A DNA stretch of 64,000 nt from Krasilnikovia cinnamomea (GTDB lineage: Bacteria; Actinomycetota; Actinomycetes; Mycobacteriales; Micromonosporaceae): NCBI RefSeq assembly GCF_004217545.1, contig NZ_SHKY01000001.1:2170001-2234000 (forward strand), written 5' to 3'. Below the pieces are notes generated by a model. The model ran no database searches. It saw only the letters and a program-made list of their open reading frames with translations, and had not been told where the DNA came from. The translations under genes were made by a program, and so were the position numbers. Below are positions 17,263 through 26,362 of this stretch, one piece after another (the first letter of the stretch is position 1; each line of letters opens with the position of its first letter).

Positions 17263-17440
17263 AGACATTAGATCGGAACTCGACTACGTCGCCGTCGCGC
17301 ATGACGTAGTCCTTGCCTTCCATCCGTACCTTGCCCGCGGCCTTGGCCGCCGCCATCGAACCGGCCGCCATCCGGTCGTCGAAGCTGACGATCTCGGCCT
17401 TGATGTTCGTCGCTCTGGAAGTCGACACGGATCTGCTCAT
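17261..17440 (-). pseudogene. duplicated 3' end of ychF (copy B)
   Basis: From about 17272 to 17405 the sequence matches 18143-18276 of the intact gene with two mismatches, then continues with weaker similarity to about 17440. The minus-strand frame still encodes KAEIVSFDD, AAAKAAGKVRMEGKDYVM and VVEFRSNV with a stop: the final strands of the YchF TGS domain. A one-base shift near 17406 breaks the frame from what precedes it. It has no start of its own and is a relic, not a gene. It separates the VapBC-like and HigBA pairs. Confidence 0.9.
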
Positions 17441-17457
17441 CGGCTTGGGGATGTGGG

Positions 17458-17475
17458 CAGGCGCCGATGTCCGCC
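17458..17475 (+). repeat. 18-bp direct repeat, right copy
   Basis: Second copy of the repeat at 16433-16450 (17 of 18 identical), located between the ychF tail relic and the HigA stop codon. Confidence 0.6.
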
Positions 17476-17510
17476 AAAGGTTGAGCCGGACATCGGGTGC
17501 GGCGGCGCTC

Positions 17511-17804
17511 TTAGGCCGACTGGAGAGGCCGGATGCTGTCGAGGATGTCGCCGAGCGCGTCCTTCTCAATCTCGAGGTCGTACCGGTTCTGCAGATTGAT
17601 CCAGAAGAGGTCGGTCGTTCCGAAGTAGCGCGCCAGGCGGAGGGCCGTGTCGGCGGTGACACGCCGCTTGCCGTGGACGATCTCATTGATCCGCCGGGGC
17701 GGCACCCCGATGGCCACAGCAACCTTGTGCTGAGTGATCCCGAGCGGTGCGATGAAATCCTCCATCAGCACCTCGCCGGGGTGAATCGGGGCCAGCTTGC
17801 TCAT
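17511..17804 (-). CDS. higA: HigA-type antitoxin (XRE HTH)
   Basis: A 97-residue protein with the HigA start IHPGEVLMEDFIAPLGITQHKVA, the HTH continuing through IGVPPRRINEIVHGKRRVT and the FGTTDLFWINLQNRYDLE segment typical of HigA/VapI. It binds the HigB toxin and its own promoter. A very strong AGGGAGGTG lies 7 nt before the ATG. It follows higB by 14 bp, the inverted toxin-first order characteristic of hig loci. Confidence 0.92.
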   Translation of the reverse strand: MSKLAPIHPGEVLMEDFIAPLGITQHKVAVAIGVPPRRINEIVHGKRRVTADTALRLARYFGTTDLFWINLQNRYDLEIEKDALGDILDSIRPLQSA

Positions 17805-17818
17805 CTCGTTTCACCTCC

Positions 17819-18100
17819 CTAGTGGTAGTCCACGATTTCCACGTCTTCCGGACCAGTTTCGGTCCAGACGAAGCAGATCCGCCACTGGTCGTTGATCCGG
17901 ATGCTGTGCTGGCCCTTTCGATCGCCACTGAGCGCCTCCAGCCGGTTGCCCGGCGGAACACGAAGGTCGACGAGGGTAACCGCAGCATCGAGGAGCACGA
18001 GTTTCCTCAGCGCAGTCCGAAGAACCCGGGAGTCGAGAGACCGCACATGCTCACGTCGCCACAGCCGCTCGGTCTCCCGGTTCCCGAAGGATCGGATCAC
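17819..18100 (-). CDS. higB: HigB/RelE-type toxin
   Basis: A 93-residue RelE-superfamily mRNA interferase: MIRSFGNRETERLW at the start, LRVPPGNRLEALSGDRKGQ in the middle and HSIRINDQWRICFVWTE near the end, the standard HigB pattern. It would cut mRNA on the ribosome. The GTG start lies 6 nt after TATACT, the strongest -10 seen in this window, so the toxin message is probably leaderless while the antitoxin has a strong ribosome site. That contrast would favour antitoxin synthesis. The gene ends up 31 bp from the ychF stop. Confidence 0.92.
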   Translation of the reverse strand: MIRSFGNRETERLWRREHVRSLDSRVLRTALRKLVLLDAAVTLVDLRVPPGNRLEALSGDRKGQHSIRINDQWRICFVWTETGPEDVEIVDYH

Positions 18101-18131
18101 CGGCTAAGTATAACGCGGCACGTCAATAACG

Positions 18132-19217
<1,086 letters not shown>

Positions 19218-19287
19218 GACCGGCCAGTCTACTGACCGTTGCGCTGCGGAACGCGCGGAGTTGGCAGGCACCCGGCGCGACCCCCGA

Positions 19288-19305
19288 TGTCAACACAGGT
19301 TGACA
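19288..19305. promoter_or_regulatory. perfect palindrome TGTCAAC-N4-GTTGACA
   Basis: Seven-bp perfect arms with spacer ACAG in the 149-bp gap between divergent ychF and the hydrolase gene. Each arm contains TTGACA, a consensus -35 hexamer, one in each direction. I cannot name the regulator. Confidence 0.6.
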
Positions 19306-19366
19306 CAATCCACAGGTACGCCAACGGGCACCGAAATTGTCGGCCCAGCCCGGCATCATCGGCGAC

Positions 19367-19945
19367 ATGACCGAGCTCCTGCTGTTCCACCACGCCCAGG
19401 GCCTGACGCCGGGCATGCGCGACTTCGCCGACGGCCTGCGTCGCGCGGGCCACACCGTCCACCTGCCGGATCTGTACGCGGGGCGGGTCTTCGACACGCT
19501 CGACGACGGCGTCGCCCACGCGGGCGACATCGGCTTCGGTGAGATCATCGAGCGCGGCCGCCGGGCCGCCGAGCCCCTGCGCCCCGATCTGGTGTACGTG
19601 GGCTTCTCGCTCGGCGTGCTACCCGCCCAGGCGCTGGCCCAGACCCGTCCGGGCGCCCGTGGCGCGGTGCTGTGCCACGCCTGCGTGCCCCCGGCCGAGT
19701 TCGGCGGCGACTGGCCCGCCGGGGTTCCGGTGCGGATTCACGGCATGGACGCGGATCCCTTCTTCGCCGGTGAGGGCGACGTCGACGCGGCCCGGGCACT
19801 GGTGGCGTCCACTTCGGACGCCGAGCTGTTCCTCTACGCCGGCGACCGGCACCTGTTCACCGACTCCAGCCTGCCGGACTTCGACCCCGACGCCGCCGCC
19901 CTGCTGACCGAGCGACTCCTCCACTTCCTCGACCAGGTGGCCTGA
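19367..19945 (+). CDS. dienelactone hydrolase family protein
   Basis: A 192-residue alpha/beta hydrolase of the dienelactone-hydrolase type. LLFHHAQGLTPGMRDFADGLRRAG is the first strand and loop, HLPDLYAGRVFDTLDDG the conserved entry, LVYVGFSLGVLPAQ the nucleophile elbow (here Ser in GFSLG rather than Cys), and LFLYAGDRHLFTD carries the catalytic His. The substrate is unknown. ATG chosen from homology; an upstream ATG adds ten residues. Confidence 0.82.
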   Translation: MTELLLFHHAQGLTPGMRDFADGLRRAGHTVHLPDLYAGRVFDTLDDGVAHAGDIGFGEIIERGRRAAEPLRPDLVYVGFSLGVLPAQALAQTRPGARGAVLCHACVPPAEFGGDWPAGVPVRIHGMDADPFFAGEGDVDAARALVASTSDAELFLYAGDRHLFTDSSLPDFDPDAAALLTERLLHFLDQVA

Positions 19946-20085
19946 TCCGCACTGACGTAAGAGCGATCTTGGTGACATCGGGTGAGGAGCTGACCCAAAC
20001 CCTTCAACGTGCCGGCCAGTCCGCCCAGCGGGAGGGCGGGCGGTGCCGCGATGCCGCCGACGGGCTGGCCGGGCGGCGCTGCCGC

Positions 20086-20164
20086 AGCGGGCGGACCGGG
20101 CGGCACTGCCGCCAGCGGGCGGACCGGGCGGCACTGCCGCCAGCGGGCGGACCGGGCGGCACTG
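20086..20164 (+). repeat. 28-bp tandem repeat, about 2.8 perfect copies
   Basis: The unit begins AGCGGGCGGACCGGGCGGCA and ends CTGCCGCC; units start at 20086, 20114 and 20142. It lies in the 311-bp spacer between the hydrolase and adaA-alkA genes. The unit is not a multiple of three and there is no good start in front, so I treat the spacer as non-coding. The remainder of 19946-20256 is GC-rich and shows no gene. Confidence 0.85.
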
Positions 20165-20256
20165 CGATGCCGCCGACGGGCGGGCCGCGTGGTCCGGCGA
20201 TGCCATGTCCGAAAGCCGCCAGCCGGGCGGGCGGCACGCAGGGCAGACTCGACGGC

Positions 20257-21810
20257 ATGGAGTTGGATTTCGAGCGGTGTTACCGGGCCGTCGACAGCCG
20301 CGATCAGCGGTTCGACGGCTGGTTCTACACCGCGGTCAAGACGACCGGCATCTACTGCCGGCCGTCCTGCCCCGCCCTCACCCCGAAACGGGCAAACGTC
20401 GCGTTCTACCCCAGTGCCGCCGCCGCCCAGCGCAACGGCTTCCGCGCCTGCCGCCGCTGCCGTCCCGACGCCGCCCCCGGGTCACCGGAGTGGGACGTGC
20501 GCGCCGACGTGGTGGGCCGGGCGATGCGCCTCATCTCCGACGGCGTCGTCGACCGCGAGGGTGTGCCGGGGTTGGCCGGCCGCCTCGGATACACCGAGCG
20601 CCACCTGCACCGGATGATCACCGCCGAGCTGGGCGCCGGCCCGCTCGCCCTGGCCCGGGCGCAGCGCGCGCAGACCGCCCGCATCCTCATCGAGACCACC
20701 GAGCTGGGCCTGGCGGACATCGCGTTCGCGGCGGGCTTCGGCAGCGTGCGCCAGTTCAACGACACGATCCAGGAGGTGTACGCCCAGCCACCCAGCGCGC
20801 TGCGATCGCGCCGCCCGGCCACGCTCGCCGGGGCGGGCACGATCACGGTACGGCTGGCGTACCGGGCTCCGCTGCACGCGGAGGCGCTGGTCAGCTTCCT
20901 CGCCGCCCGGGCACTGCCGGGGGTGGAGGAGTGCGACGGCCGGACGTACCGGCGGGGCTTGAGCCTGCCGCACGGGGTCGCCACGGTCGCGCTGACCCCG
21001 GCCGACCGGTGGATCTCGGCCACGCTCACGCTGGCCGACGTACGTGACCTCGCACCGGCCGTGGCCCGCTGCCGTCGCCTGCTCGACCTGGACGCCGACC
21101 CGGTGGCGGTGGACACCACACTGGCCGCCGACCCGGCGCTGCGGCCGGGGGTCGAGGCGGAGCCGGGGGTCCGGGTGCCCCGCGCGGTGGACGGCTTCGA
21201 GCTGGCGGTCCGCGCCATCGTGGGCCAGCAGGTCAGCGTCCGCTCGGCCCGCACCACCCTCGCCCACCTTCTGTCGCACACCACCGCCGAGCCCGCCGAC
21301 GCCGACGACGCCCACGACGCGCGCCCGCCGGCGGGCCAGCGGCTGCGCGAGCGGCCAGGGGCTGGCGGCCCCCACGACGCCAACGACGCCAACGACGCCA
21401 ACGACGCCAACGACGGCGATCATGAGAGGCGTTTGCGGGCCTTTCCCGGGGCCGCGGTCGTGGCCGAGCTGCCGGATGACGCGTTCCGGATGCCGGCGGC
21501 GCGGCGCGAGAGCATCCGGGCGCTCGCCCGCGCGGTGGCCGGCGGCGAGCTGGATCTCGACCCCGGCGCCGACCGGGACGCGGCCACCGACCGGCTCACC
21601 GCGCTGCCCGGCGTCGGCGCCTGGACAGCGGGCTACGTGACGATGCGGGCGATCGGCGACCCGGACGTCTTCCTCCCCACCGACGTGGCGGCCCGGCGCG
21701 GCGCCCGCGCGCTCGGCCTCCCCGACTCCCCCACCGCCCTGGCCGCACACGCACAGAGCTGGCGGCCCTGGCGCTCCTATGCCCTGATGCGACTCTGGAG
21801 GTCCGCATGA
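20257..21810 (+). CDS. AdaA-AlkA fusion: methylphosphotriester sensor/activator plus 3-methyladenine DNA glycosylase
   Basis: A 517-residue two-part alkylation-repair protein. Residues 1-80 form the Ada N-terminal zinc domain (Cys34, Cys38, Cys65, Cys68; Cys34 would accept methyl from phosphotriesters). About 80-190 form an AraC-type DNA-binding domain. About 200-517 form AlkA, with the HhH segment TALPGVGAWTAGYV and the catalytic aspartate in DVFLPTDVA. The AlkA part carries an unusual insertion at about residues 349-392 with an Asn-Asp-Ala repeat. The ogt gene overlaps its stop (ATGA), giving a complete adaptive-response operon. Confidence 0.93.
   Translation: MELDFERCYRAVDSRDQRFDGWFYTAVKTTGIYCRPSCPALTPKRANVAFYPSAAAAQRNGFRACRRCRPDAAPGSPEWDVRADVVGRAMRLISDGVVDREGVPGLAGRLGYTERHLHRMITAELGAGPLALARAQRAQTARILIETTELGLADIAFAAGFGSVRQFNDTIQEVYAQPPSALRSRRPATLAGAGTITVRLAYRAPLHAEALVSFLAARALPGVEECDGRTYRRGLSLPHGVATVALTPADRWISATLTLADVRDLAPAVARCRRLLDLDADPVAVDTTLAADPALRPGVEAEPGVRVPRAVDGFELAVRAIVGQQVSVRSARTTLAHLLSHTTAEPADADDAHDARPPAGQRLRERPGAGGPHDANDANDANDANDGDHERRLRAFPGAAVVAELPDDAFRMPAARRESIRALARAVAGGELDLDPGADRDAATDRLTALPGVGAWTAGYVTMRAIGDPDVFLPTDVAARRGARALGLPDSPTALAAHAQSWRPWRSYALMRLWRSA
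21376..21411 (+). repeat. 9-bp coding tandem repeat (GACGCCAAC)4
   Basis: Four perfect units encode consecutive Asp-Ala-Asn inside the AlkA domain insertion. Slippage here would change protein length in steps of three residues without loss of frame. Confidence 0.9.
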
Positions 21811-22301
21811 TGCGACACAGCACGATGGACACCCCCGCCGGAGCGTTCACCGCGGTGGTGAGCGACGGCGGTGCGGTCCGCGCCGCCGGATTCACCACGG
21901 ACGTGGGTGGACTGCTGCGCCTCGTACACCCGGAACTGGCCGGAGAAACGCGGCCCGTCGCCGACCTCGGCGCGGTGAGTGCCGCGGTCCGGTGCTATCT
22001 GGACGGTGACCTGGCCGCGCTCGACGAGGTGCCGGTCGAGCAGCGCACCGGCGGCGCGTTCATGGCCCATGCGTGGCAGGTCATGCGGGAGATCAAGCCG
22101 GGTGCTCCGGTGACGTACACGCAGTTCGCGGAGCTGGCCGGGCGGCCCGCCGCGGTACGGGCCGCGGCGGCGGCCTGCGCGCGCAACCCGGTCGCCCTGT
22201 TCGTGCCGTGCCATCGGGTGCTGCGCATCGACGGCACGCTCGGCGGCTACCGCTGGGGCCTCGACGTGAAGGCCTGGCTGCTGGAGCACGAACGGCATTA
22301 A
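21807..22301 (+). CDS. ogt: methylated-DNA-[protein]-cysteine S-methyltransferase
   Basis: A 164-residue suicide methyltransferase with the active-site VPCHRV (Cys135), the asparagine hinge CARNPVALF and the YTQFAELAGRPAAVRAAAAA DNA-binding helix-turn-helix. It removes methyl from O6-methylguanine. ATG overlaps the adaA-alkA stop codon by 4 nt, so they are co-translated. Length and motifs are normal. Confidence 0.96.
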   Translation: MMRHSTMDTPAGAFTAVVSDGGAVRAAGFTTDVGGLLRLVHPELAGETRPVADLGAVSAAVRCYLDGDLAALDEVPVEQRTGGAFMAHAWQVMREIKPGAPVTYTQFAELAGRPAAVRAAAAACARNPVALFVPCHRVLRIDGTLGGYRWGLDVKAWLLEHERH

Positions 22302-22340
22302 TGAAGGTACGGCGGGCGCGCGCGGCCGTAGCATCGGCCC

Positions 22341-24884
22341 ATGACCGATACGGGAAAGACCGCGCGCGCCGGTCTGCCCGAGCGACCGTCGCTGGACGGC
22401 CTCGAGGAGAAGTGGGCGCGCCGCTGGCAGGAGGAGGGCACGTACGCGTTCGACCGCTCGAAGGAGCGCTCGGACGTATACGCGATCGACACCCCTCCGC
22501 CGACCGTATCCGGCGAGCTGCACATGGGGCACGTCTTCTCGTACACCCACACCGACACGATCGCGCGGTTCCAGCGGATGCGCGGCAAGACCGTCTTCTA
22601 CCCGATGGGCTGGGACGACAACGGGCTGCCCACCGAACGCCGGGTGCAGAACGTGTACGGCGTGCGCTGCGACCCGGCGCTGCCGTACGAGCCGGGGTGG
22701 CAGCCGCCGGCGACCGCGCCGAAGCCGCCGGTGCCGATCTCGCGGCTGAACTTCGTGGAGTTGTGTGAGCGGCTCACCGCCGAGGACGAGCAGGCGTTCG
22801 AGGCGCTGTGGCGGCGCCTCGGGCTGTCCGTCGACTGGTCCATGACGTACACGACGATCGGGGACACCGCGCGGGCGATCTCGCAGCGGGCGTTCCTGCA
22901 GAATCTGGCGCGCGACGAGGCGTACACGGCGGAGGCGCCGACGCTGTGGGACGTGGGCTTCCAGACCGCGGTCGCGCAGGCCGAGTTGGAGGACCGGGAG
23001 CGGCCCGGCGCGTTCCACCGGCTGCGCTTCCACGGGCCGGACGGGCCGGTCGAGGTGGACACGACCCGGCCGGAGCTGCTGGCGGCCTGCGTCGCGCTGG
23101 TCTGCCACCCCACCGACGATCGGTACGCCGCGCTGGTCGGCCGTACGGTGCGCAGCCCGTTCTTCGACGTCGAGGTGCCGGTGCACGCGCACGCCATGGC
23201 CGCGCCGGACAAGGGCACGGGCATCGCGATGGTGTGCACGTTCGGCGACCTGACCGACGTCATCTGGTGGCGTGACCTGCAACTGAACACGCGCGTGGTG
23301 ATCGGCCGCGACGGCCGGTTCGTGGCGGAGCGCCCGCCCGGGGTCCCGCAGGTGGCGTACGAGGGGTTCGCGGGGCTGACGGTGCCCGCGGCCCGCCGGG
23401 AGATCGTCCGACTGCTGCAGGAGTCCGGCGATCTCGTCGGCGAGCCGCGGCCGGTCACCCATCCCGTGAAGTTCTACGAGAACGGGGACGCGCCTCTGGA
23501 GATCGTCACGAGCCGCCAGTGGTTCATCCGCAACGGCGGGCGCGACCAGCACCTGCGCGAGCAGTTGCTGGCGCAGGGCCGCGCGCTGCGCTGGATTCCG
23601 CAGCACATGGCGCACCGCTACGAGCACTGGGTGAACGGGCTGACCGGCGACTGGCTGATCAGCCGGCAGCGGTTCTTCGGCGTGCCGATCCCCGTGTGGT
23701 ACCGGCTCGACGACGCTGGCGAGCCGGACTACCAGCAGCTTCTCATACCGGACGATTCGTCGCTGCCGGTTGACCCGTCTTCGGACTGTCCGCCCGGTTT
23801 CGAGCCCGGCCAGCGTGACGTCCCGGGCGGCTTCACCGCCGACCCGGACGTCATGGACACGTGGGCCACCTCGTCGCTGACCCCGCAGATCGTCACCGGC
23901 TGGAGTGTCGACGAGGATCTGCACCGGCGGACGTACCCGATGGACCTGCGCCCGCAGGGCCAGGAGATCATCCGCACCTGGCTGTTCTCCTCGGTGGTGC
24001 GGGCCCACCTGTCCACCGGCACCCTGCCCTGGCACACCGCGGTGCTCTCCGGCTGGATCCTCGACCCGGACCGCAAGAAGATGTCGAAGTCCAAGGGCAA
24101 CGTGGTCACGCCGATGGGCCTGCTGGAGCAGAGCGGCTCCGACGCGGTCCGGTACTGGGCGGCCAACGGGCGGCCCGGCACGGATCTGGCGTTCGACCCC
24201 GCCCAGATCAAGGTCGGGCGGCGGCTGGCCACCAAGCTGCTCAACGCGTCGAAGTTCGCGCTCGGCCTGGGCGCGGCGGACGCCCTGCGCCGCCCGGTCA
24301 CCGCGGAACTGGACCGGGCCGTGCTGGCCCGGCTGGCCGCGGTGACCGGCGAGGTGACCGCGGCACTCGACGCGTACCAGCACACCGACGCGTTGCAGGC
24401 GGCCGAGGGGTTCTTCTGGACGTTCTGCGACGACTACATCGAGCTGGTCAAGGATCGCGCGTACGGCCACGGCCCGGCCGCCGACTCCGCCCGGGCGGCG
24501 CTGGCGGCGGGGCTGTCCGTGCAGCTGCGGCTGTTCGCGCCGTTCCTGCCGTACGTCACCGAGGAGGTGTGGTCGTGGTGGCGGTACGGCTCGGTGCACA
24601 CCTCGACCTGGCCCACCACGTACGAGCTGACCCGGGTCGCGCCCGAGGGCGACGCGGATCTGCTGGACCTGGCCGGGGAGGCGCTGCGTCAGATCCGCCG
24701 CGCCAAGAGTGACCGCAAGCTGTCCATGAAGGCGGAGGTGCCGCTGGCCGAGGCGCTCGGGCCGGCCGCGATGCTGGACCGGCTGGCGCGCATCGAGGGC
24801 GACCTGAAGGCGGCCGGGAAGATCGGCAAGCTGGACCGGTTGCCCGACCGTACGCCGGAACTGGTCATCGCCTGCGCGTTCTGA
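22341..24884 (+). CDS. valS: valine--tRNA ligase
   Basis: An 847-residue class I aminoacyl-tRNA synthetase. The HIGH-type motif appears as GELHMGHVFSYTHTD and the KMSKS loop as KKMSKSKGNVVTP. The editing domain (around TTRPELLAACVALVCHP) and the tryptophan-containing VMDTWATSSLTPQ motif identify valine specificity. It is the shorter bacterial form, without a long C-terminal coiled coil. TAGCAT ends 6 nt before the ATG (leaderless). A perfect 18-bp-arm palindrome follows the stop. Confidence 0.95.
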   Translation: MTDTGKTARAGLPERPSLDGLEEKWARRWQEEGTYAFDRSKERSDVYAIDTPPPTVSGELHMGHVFSYTHTDTIARFQRMRGKTVFYPMGWDDNGLPTERRVQNVYGVRCDPALPYEPGWQPPATAPKPPVPISRLNFVELCERLTAEDEQAFEALWRRLGLSVDWSMTYTTIGDTARAISQRAFLQNLARDEAYTAEAPTLWDVGFQTAVAQAELEDRERPGAFHRLRFHGPDGPVEVDTTRPELLAACVALVCHPTDDRYAALVGRTVRSPFFDVEVPVHAHAMAAPDKGTGIAMVCTFGDLTDVIWWRDLQLNTRVVIGRDGRFVAERPPGVPQVAYEGFAGLTVPAARREIVRLLQESGDLVGEPRPVTHPVKFYENGDAPLEIVTSRQWFIRNGGRDQHLREQLLAQGRALRWIPQHMAHRYEHWVNGLTGDWLISRQRFFGVPIPVWYRLDDAGEPDYQQLLIPDDSSLPVDPSSDCPPGFEPGQRDVPGGFTADPDVMDTWATSSLTPQIVTGWSVDEDLHRRTYPMDLRPQGQEIIRTWLFSSVVRAHLSTGTLPWHTAVLSGWILDPDRKKMSKSKGNVVTPMGLLEQSGSDAVRYWAANGRPGTDLAFDPAQIKVGRRLATKLLNASKFALGLGAADALRRPVTAELDRAVLARLAAVTGEVTAALDAYQHTDALQAAEGFFWTFCDDYIELVKDRAYGHGPAADSARAALAAGLSVQLRLFAPFLPYVTEEVWSWWRYGSVHTSTWPTTYELTRVAPEGDADLLDLAGEALRQIRRAKSDRKLSMKAEVPLAEALGPAAMLDRLARIEGDLKAAGKIGKLDRLPDRTPELVIACAF

Positions 24885-24886
24885 AA

Positions 24887-24922
24887 CGGATGCGCCGGAC
24901 GCGGCCGCGTCCGGCGCATCCG
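24887..24922 (+). terminator. perfect 36-nt palindrome after valS
   Basis: Eighteen-bp complementary arms meeting without spacer (CGGATGCGCCGGACGCGG and its complement) start 3 nt after the valS stop. As RNA it would fold into a stem of about 16 bp with a 4-nt loop. No U-tract follows. Confidence 0.88.
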
Positions 24923-24959
24923 CCTCCGCGGCCGGGACCGTCGCGGCAGTATGGAAGGC

Positions 24960-25514
24960 ATGGCGACCGAGCCCGAGCAGGTCGAGGCCCCGGCCAGGGA
25001 CGCGGTGCTGTTCCGTTCGTCGCCCGCGCGGACGTTCGTCACCCTGTTCGCCGCCCTGACGCTCACGTACGTCGTGGCCGCGCTCGTGCTCGACGCCGTG
25101 GCCGGGGGCGACCGCGACCCGTGGTGGTCGACGCTCGCTCAGGGGGCGGTGATCGCGGTGCTGGTCGCGGGCGGCTACACGGTGTGCGCCCGGGCGGCCC
25201 TGACCACGTGGGTCCGCATCTCGGCGGGCGGCATGGAGCTGGCCGCCCAGGGCAGCGATCCGGTGCTGCTGGCCTGGGACGACATCGCCGCCGTTTCGGT
25301 ACGCCGCAGCGGGCTGCGCACCGTGCTCGACGTGACGCCGGTGGACCTGGACCGGGTGCATCCGGTCGCGGGCGAGGGGCCGGGCGGGCCCACGCTGCGC
25401 GACGGTCCGGAAGGCGCCACCTTCACCGCCGACCTGACCCAGGTGTGGCCCGGCCCCCGGGCGCTGCGCCGCGAACTCGACCGGCGCCTGGTCGGTCAGC
25501 CCCAGGCGTCGTGA
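24960..25514 (+). CDS. two-helix membrane protein with PH-like C-terminal region
   Basis: A 184-residue protein. It has a short acidic N-terminus, VLFRSSPARTFVTLFAALTLTY, two membrane segments (about 25-50 and 62-85), then a beta-rich domain (WVRISAGGMELAAQG, VLLAWDDIAAVSVRRSG) of the type found in actinobacterial PH-like membrane proteins. Function unknown. An ATG three codons upstream (24951) is possible. Convergent with the next gene. Confidence 0.65.
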   Translation: MATEPEQVEAPARDAVLFRSSPARTFVTLFAALTLTYVVAALVLDAVAGGDRDPWWSTLAQGAVIAVLVAGGYTVCARAALTTWVRISAGGMELAAQGSDPVLLAWDDIAAVSVRRSGLRTVLDVTPVDLDRVHPVAGEGPGGPTLRDGPEGATFTADLTQVWPGPRALRRELDRRLVGQPQAS

Positions 25515-25541
25515 CGGCCGCGAACGCCGTCCGGCGTTCGC

Positions 25542-26309
25542 TCAGAAGTCCCCGCCGCCGAAGTCCCCGCCGCCGAAGTCCCCGCCGCCGAAGTCCCCGC
25601 CCCAGTCGCCGCCGCCGAAGTCCCCGGCGCCGCTCGCATCGTTGCCGCTGATGTCGTTGTCGCCCGCGGCGAAGCCGTCCGCGAAGCCCTCCTGGTAGCC
25701 CATGTCCCCGAACCCGGGCGAGAACAGCGCGTCGAAGATCAGCATGCCGCCGAGCACCCCGGCGCCCGCGCCGAGCGCGGTCTTCCACACCGGGGTCGAG
25801 TACCAGCCGGCCGGCACGGGACGGCCCTGCACCTGCCCACCCGGGTAGTAGTACGGCATGTCCGGAGCCGGCTGCGGCCCCGCCTTGTAGTGCTGGCCCT
25901 GCACGGTGACCTCGCGCTGCGAGGTCAACTGCCCGGCACCCGCCGCCCCGGCCAGCGCCGGCAGTTCAGGGCCCGGGTCCAGGCCCATGGCCATCCGGGC
26001 GGCCCGCACGTATGCCAGGCCCTCCAGGGCGCTCTCGCGGGCCAGCTCGAACTGCCGTACCGAGGTGGCCTGCTGGAGCTGGCCGCCCGCGGCGTTGTAG
26101 CGCTCCCCCGCGTCGGCCAGCGCCTGCCGGGCCGCCGGGTCGTCGCCGTGCAGGTTCATCACCTGGCCGCCGAGGCGCTCGTACCAGCGTTGGGCTTCCG
26201 CCCGGGCGTCGGCGAGGCGCTGCTGCTCGCGGGCCACGGAGCCGTGCCGCCACGCGACAACGACGGCGATGAGCAGCAGAACCACTATCACCAGCAGAAA
26301 CACCTTCAT
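25542..26309 (-). CDS. membrane-anchored protein with helical region and DFGGG repeat tail
   Basis: A 255-residue protein. An N-terminal membrane helix (FLLVIVVLLLIAVVVAW) is followed by a helical segment with conserved-looking RLADARAEAQRWYERLGGQV, a QREVTVQGQHYKAGP linker, a second hydrophobic stretch (TALGAGAGVLGGMLIFDALF) and an acidic Gly/Asp/Phe tail of DFGGG units. TAGCTT ends 6 nt before the ATG. The tail resembles the GG/DF-rich ends of some TPM- and DUF1542-like actinobacterial proteins; no function can be given. Confidence 0.65.
   Translation of the reverse strand: MKVFLLVIVVLLLIAVVVAWRHGSVAREQQRLADARAEAQRWYERLGGQVMNLHGDDPAARQALADAGERYNAAGGQLQQATSVRQFELARESALEGLAYVRAARMAMGLDPGPELPALAGAAGAGQLTSQREVTVQGQHYKAGPQPAPDMPYYYPGGQVQGRPVPAGWYSTPVWKTALGAGAGVLGGMLIFDALFSPGFGDMGYQEGFADGFAAGDNDISGNDASGAGDFGGGDWGGDFGGGDFGGGDFGGGDF
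25546..25590 (-). repeat. 15-bp coding tandem repeat at a convergent gene end
   Basis: Three perfect AAGTCCCCGCCGCCG units (with degenerate ones beyond) encode the DFGGG tail and begin two bases after the minus-strand stop codon. Confidence 0.9.
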
Positions 26310-26362
26310 GTCTCCAAGCTACCCTCGCCTGTCCCGTCGTACCCCTCTGGCAAGCTCCAGGC

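Noticed and set aside
15849..18131. The accessory patch as a classical integrative element or prophage
   Set aside because: No integrase, transposase or phage gene is visible; the ychF-tail copies are reported as repeats without claiming a mobile element.
20086..20164. 28-bp repeats considered as a CRISPR array
   Set aside because: The units abut directly with no spacers and no cas genes are near; this is a simple tandem repeat.
21777..25361. A 1194-codon minus-strand open frame
   Set aside because: It lies wholly opposite ogt and valS, is Arg/Gly/Gln/His-rich without any domain, and results from high third-position GC of the real genes.
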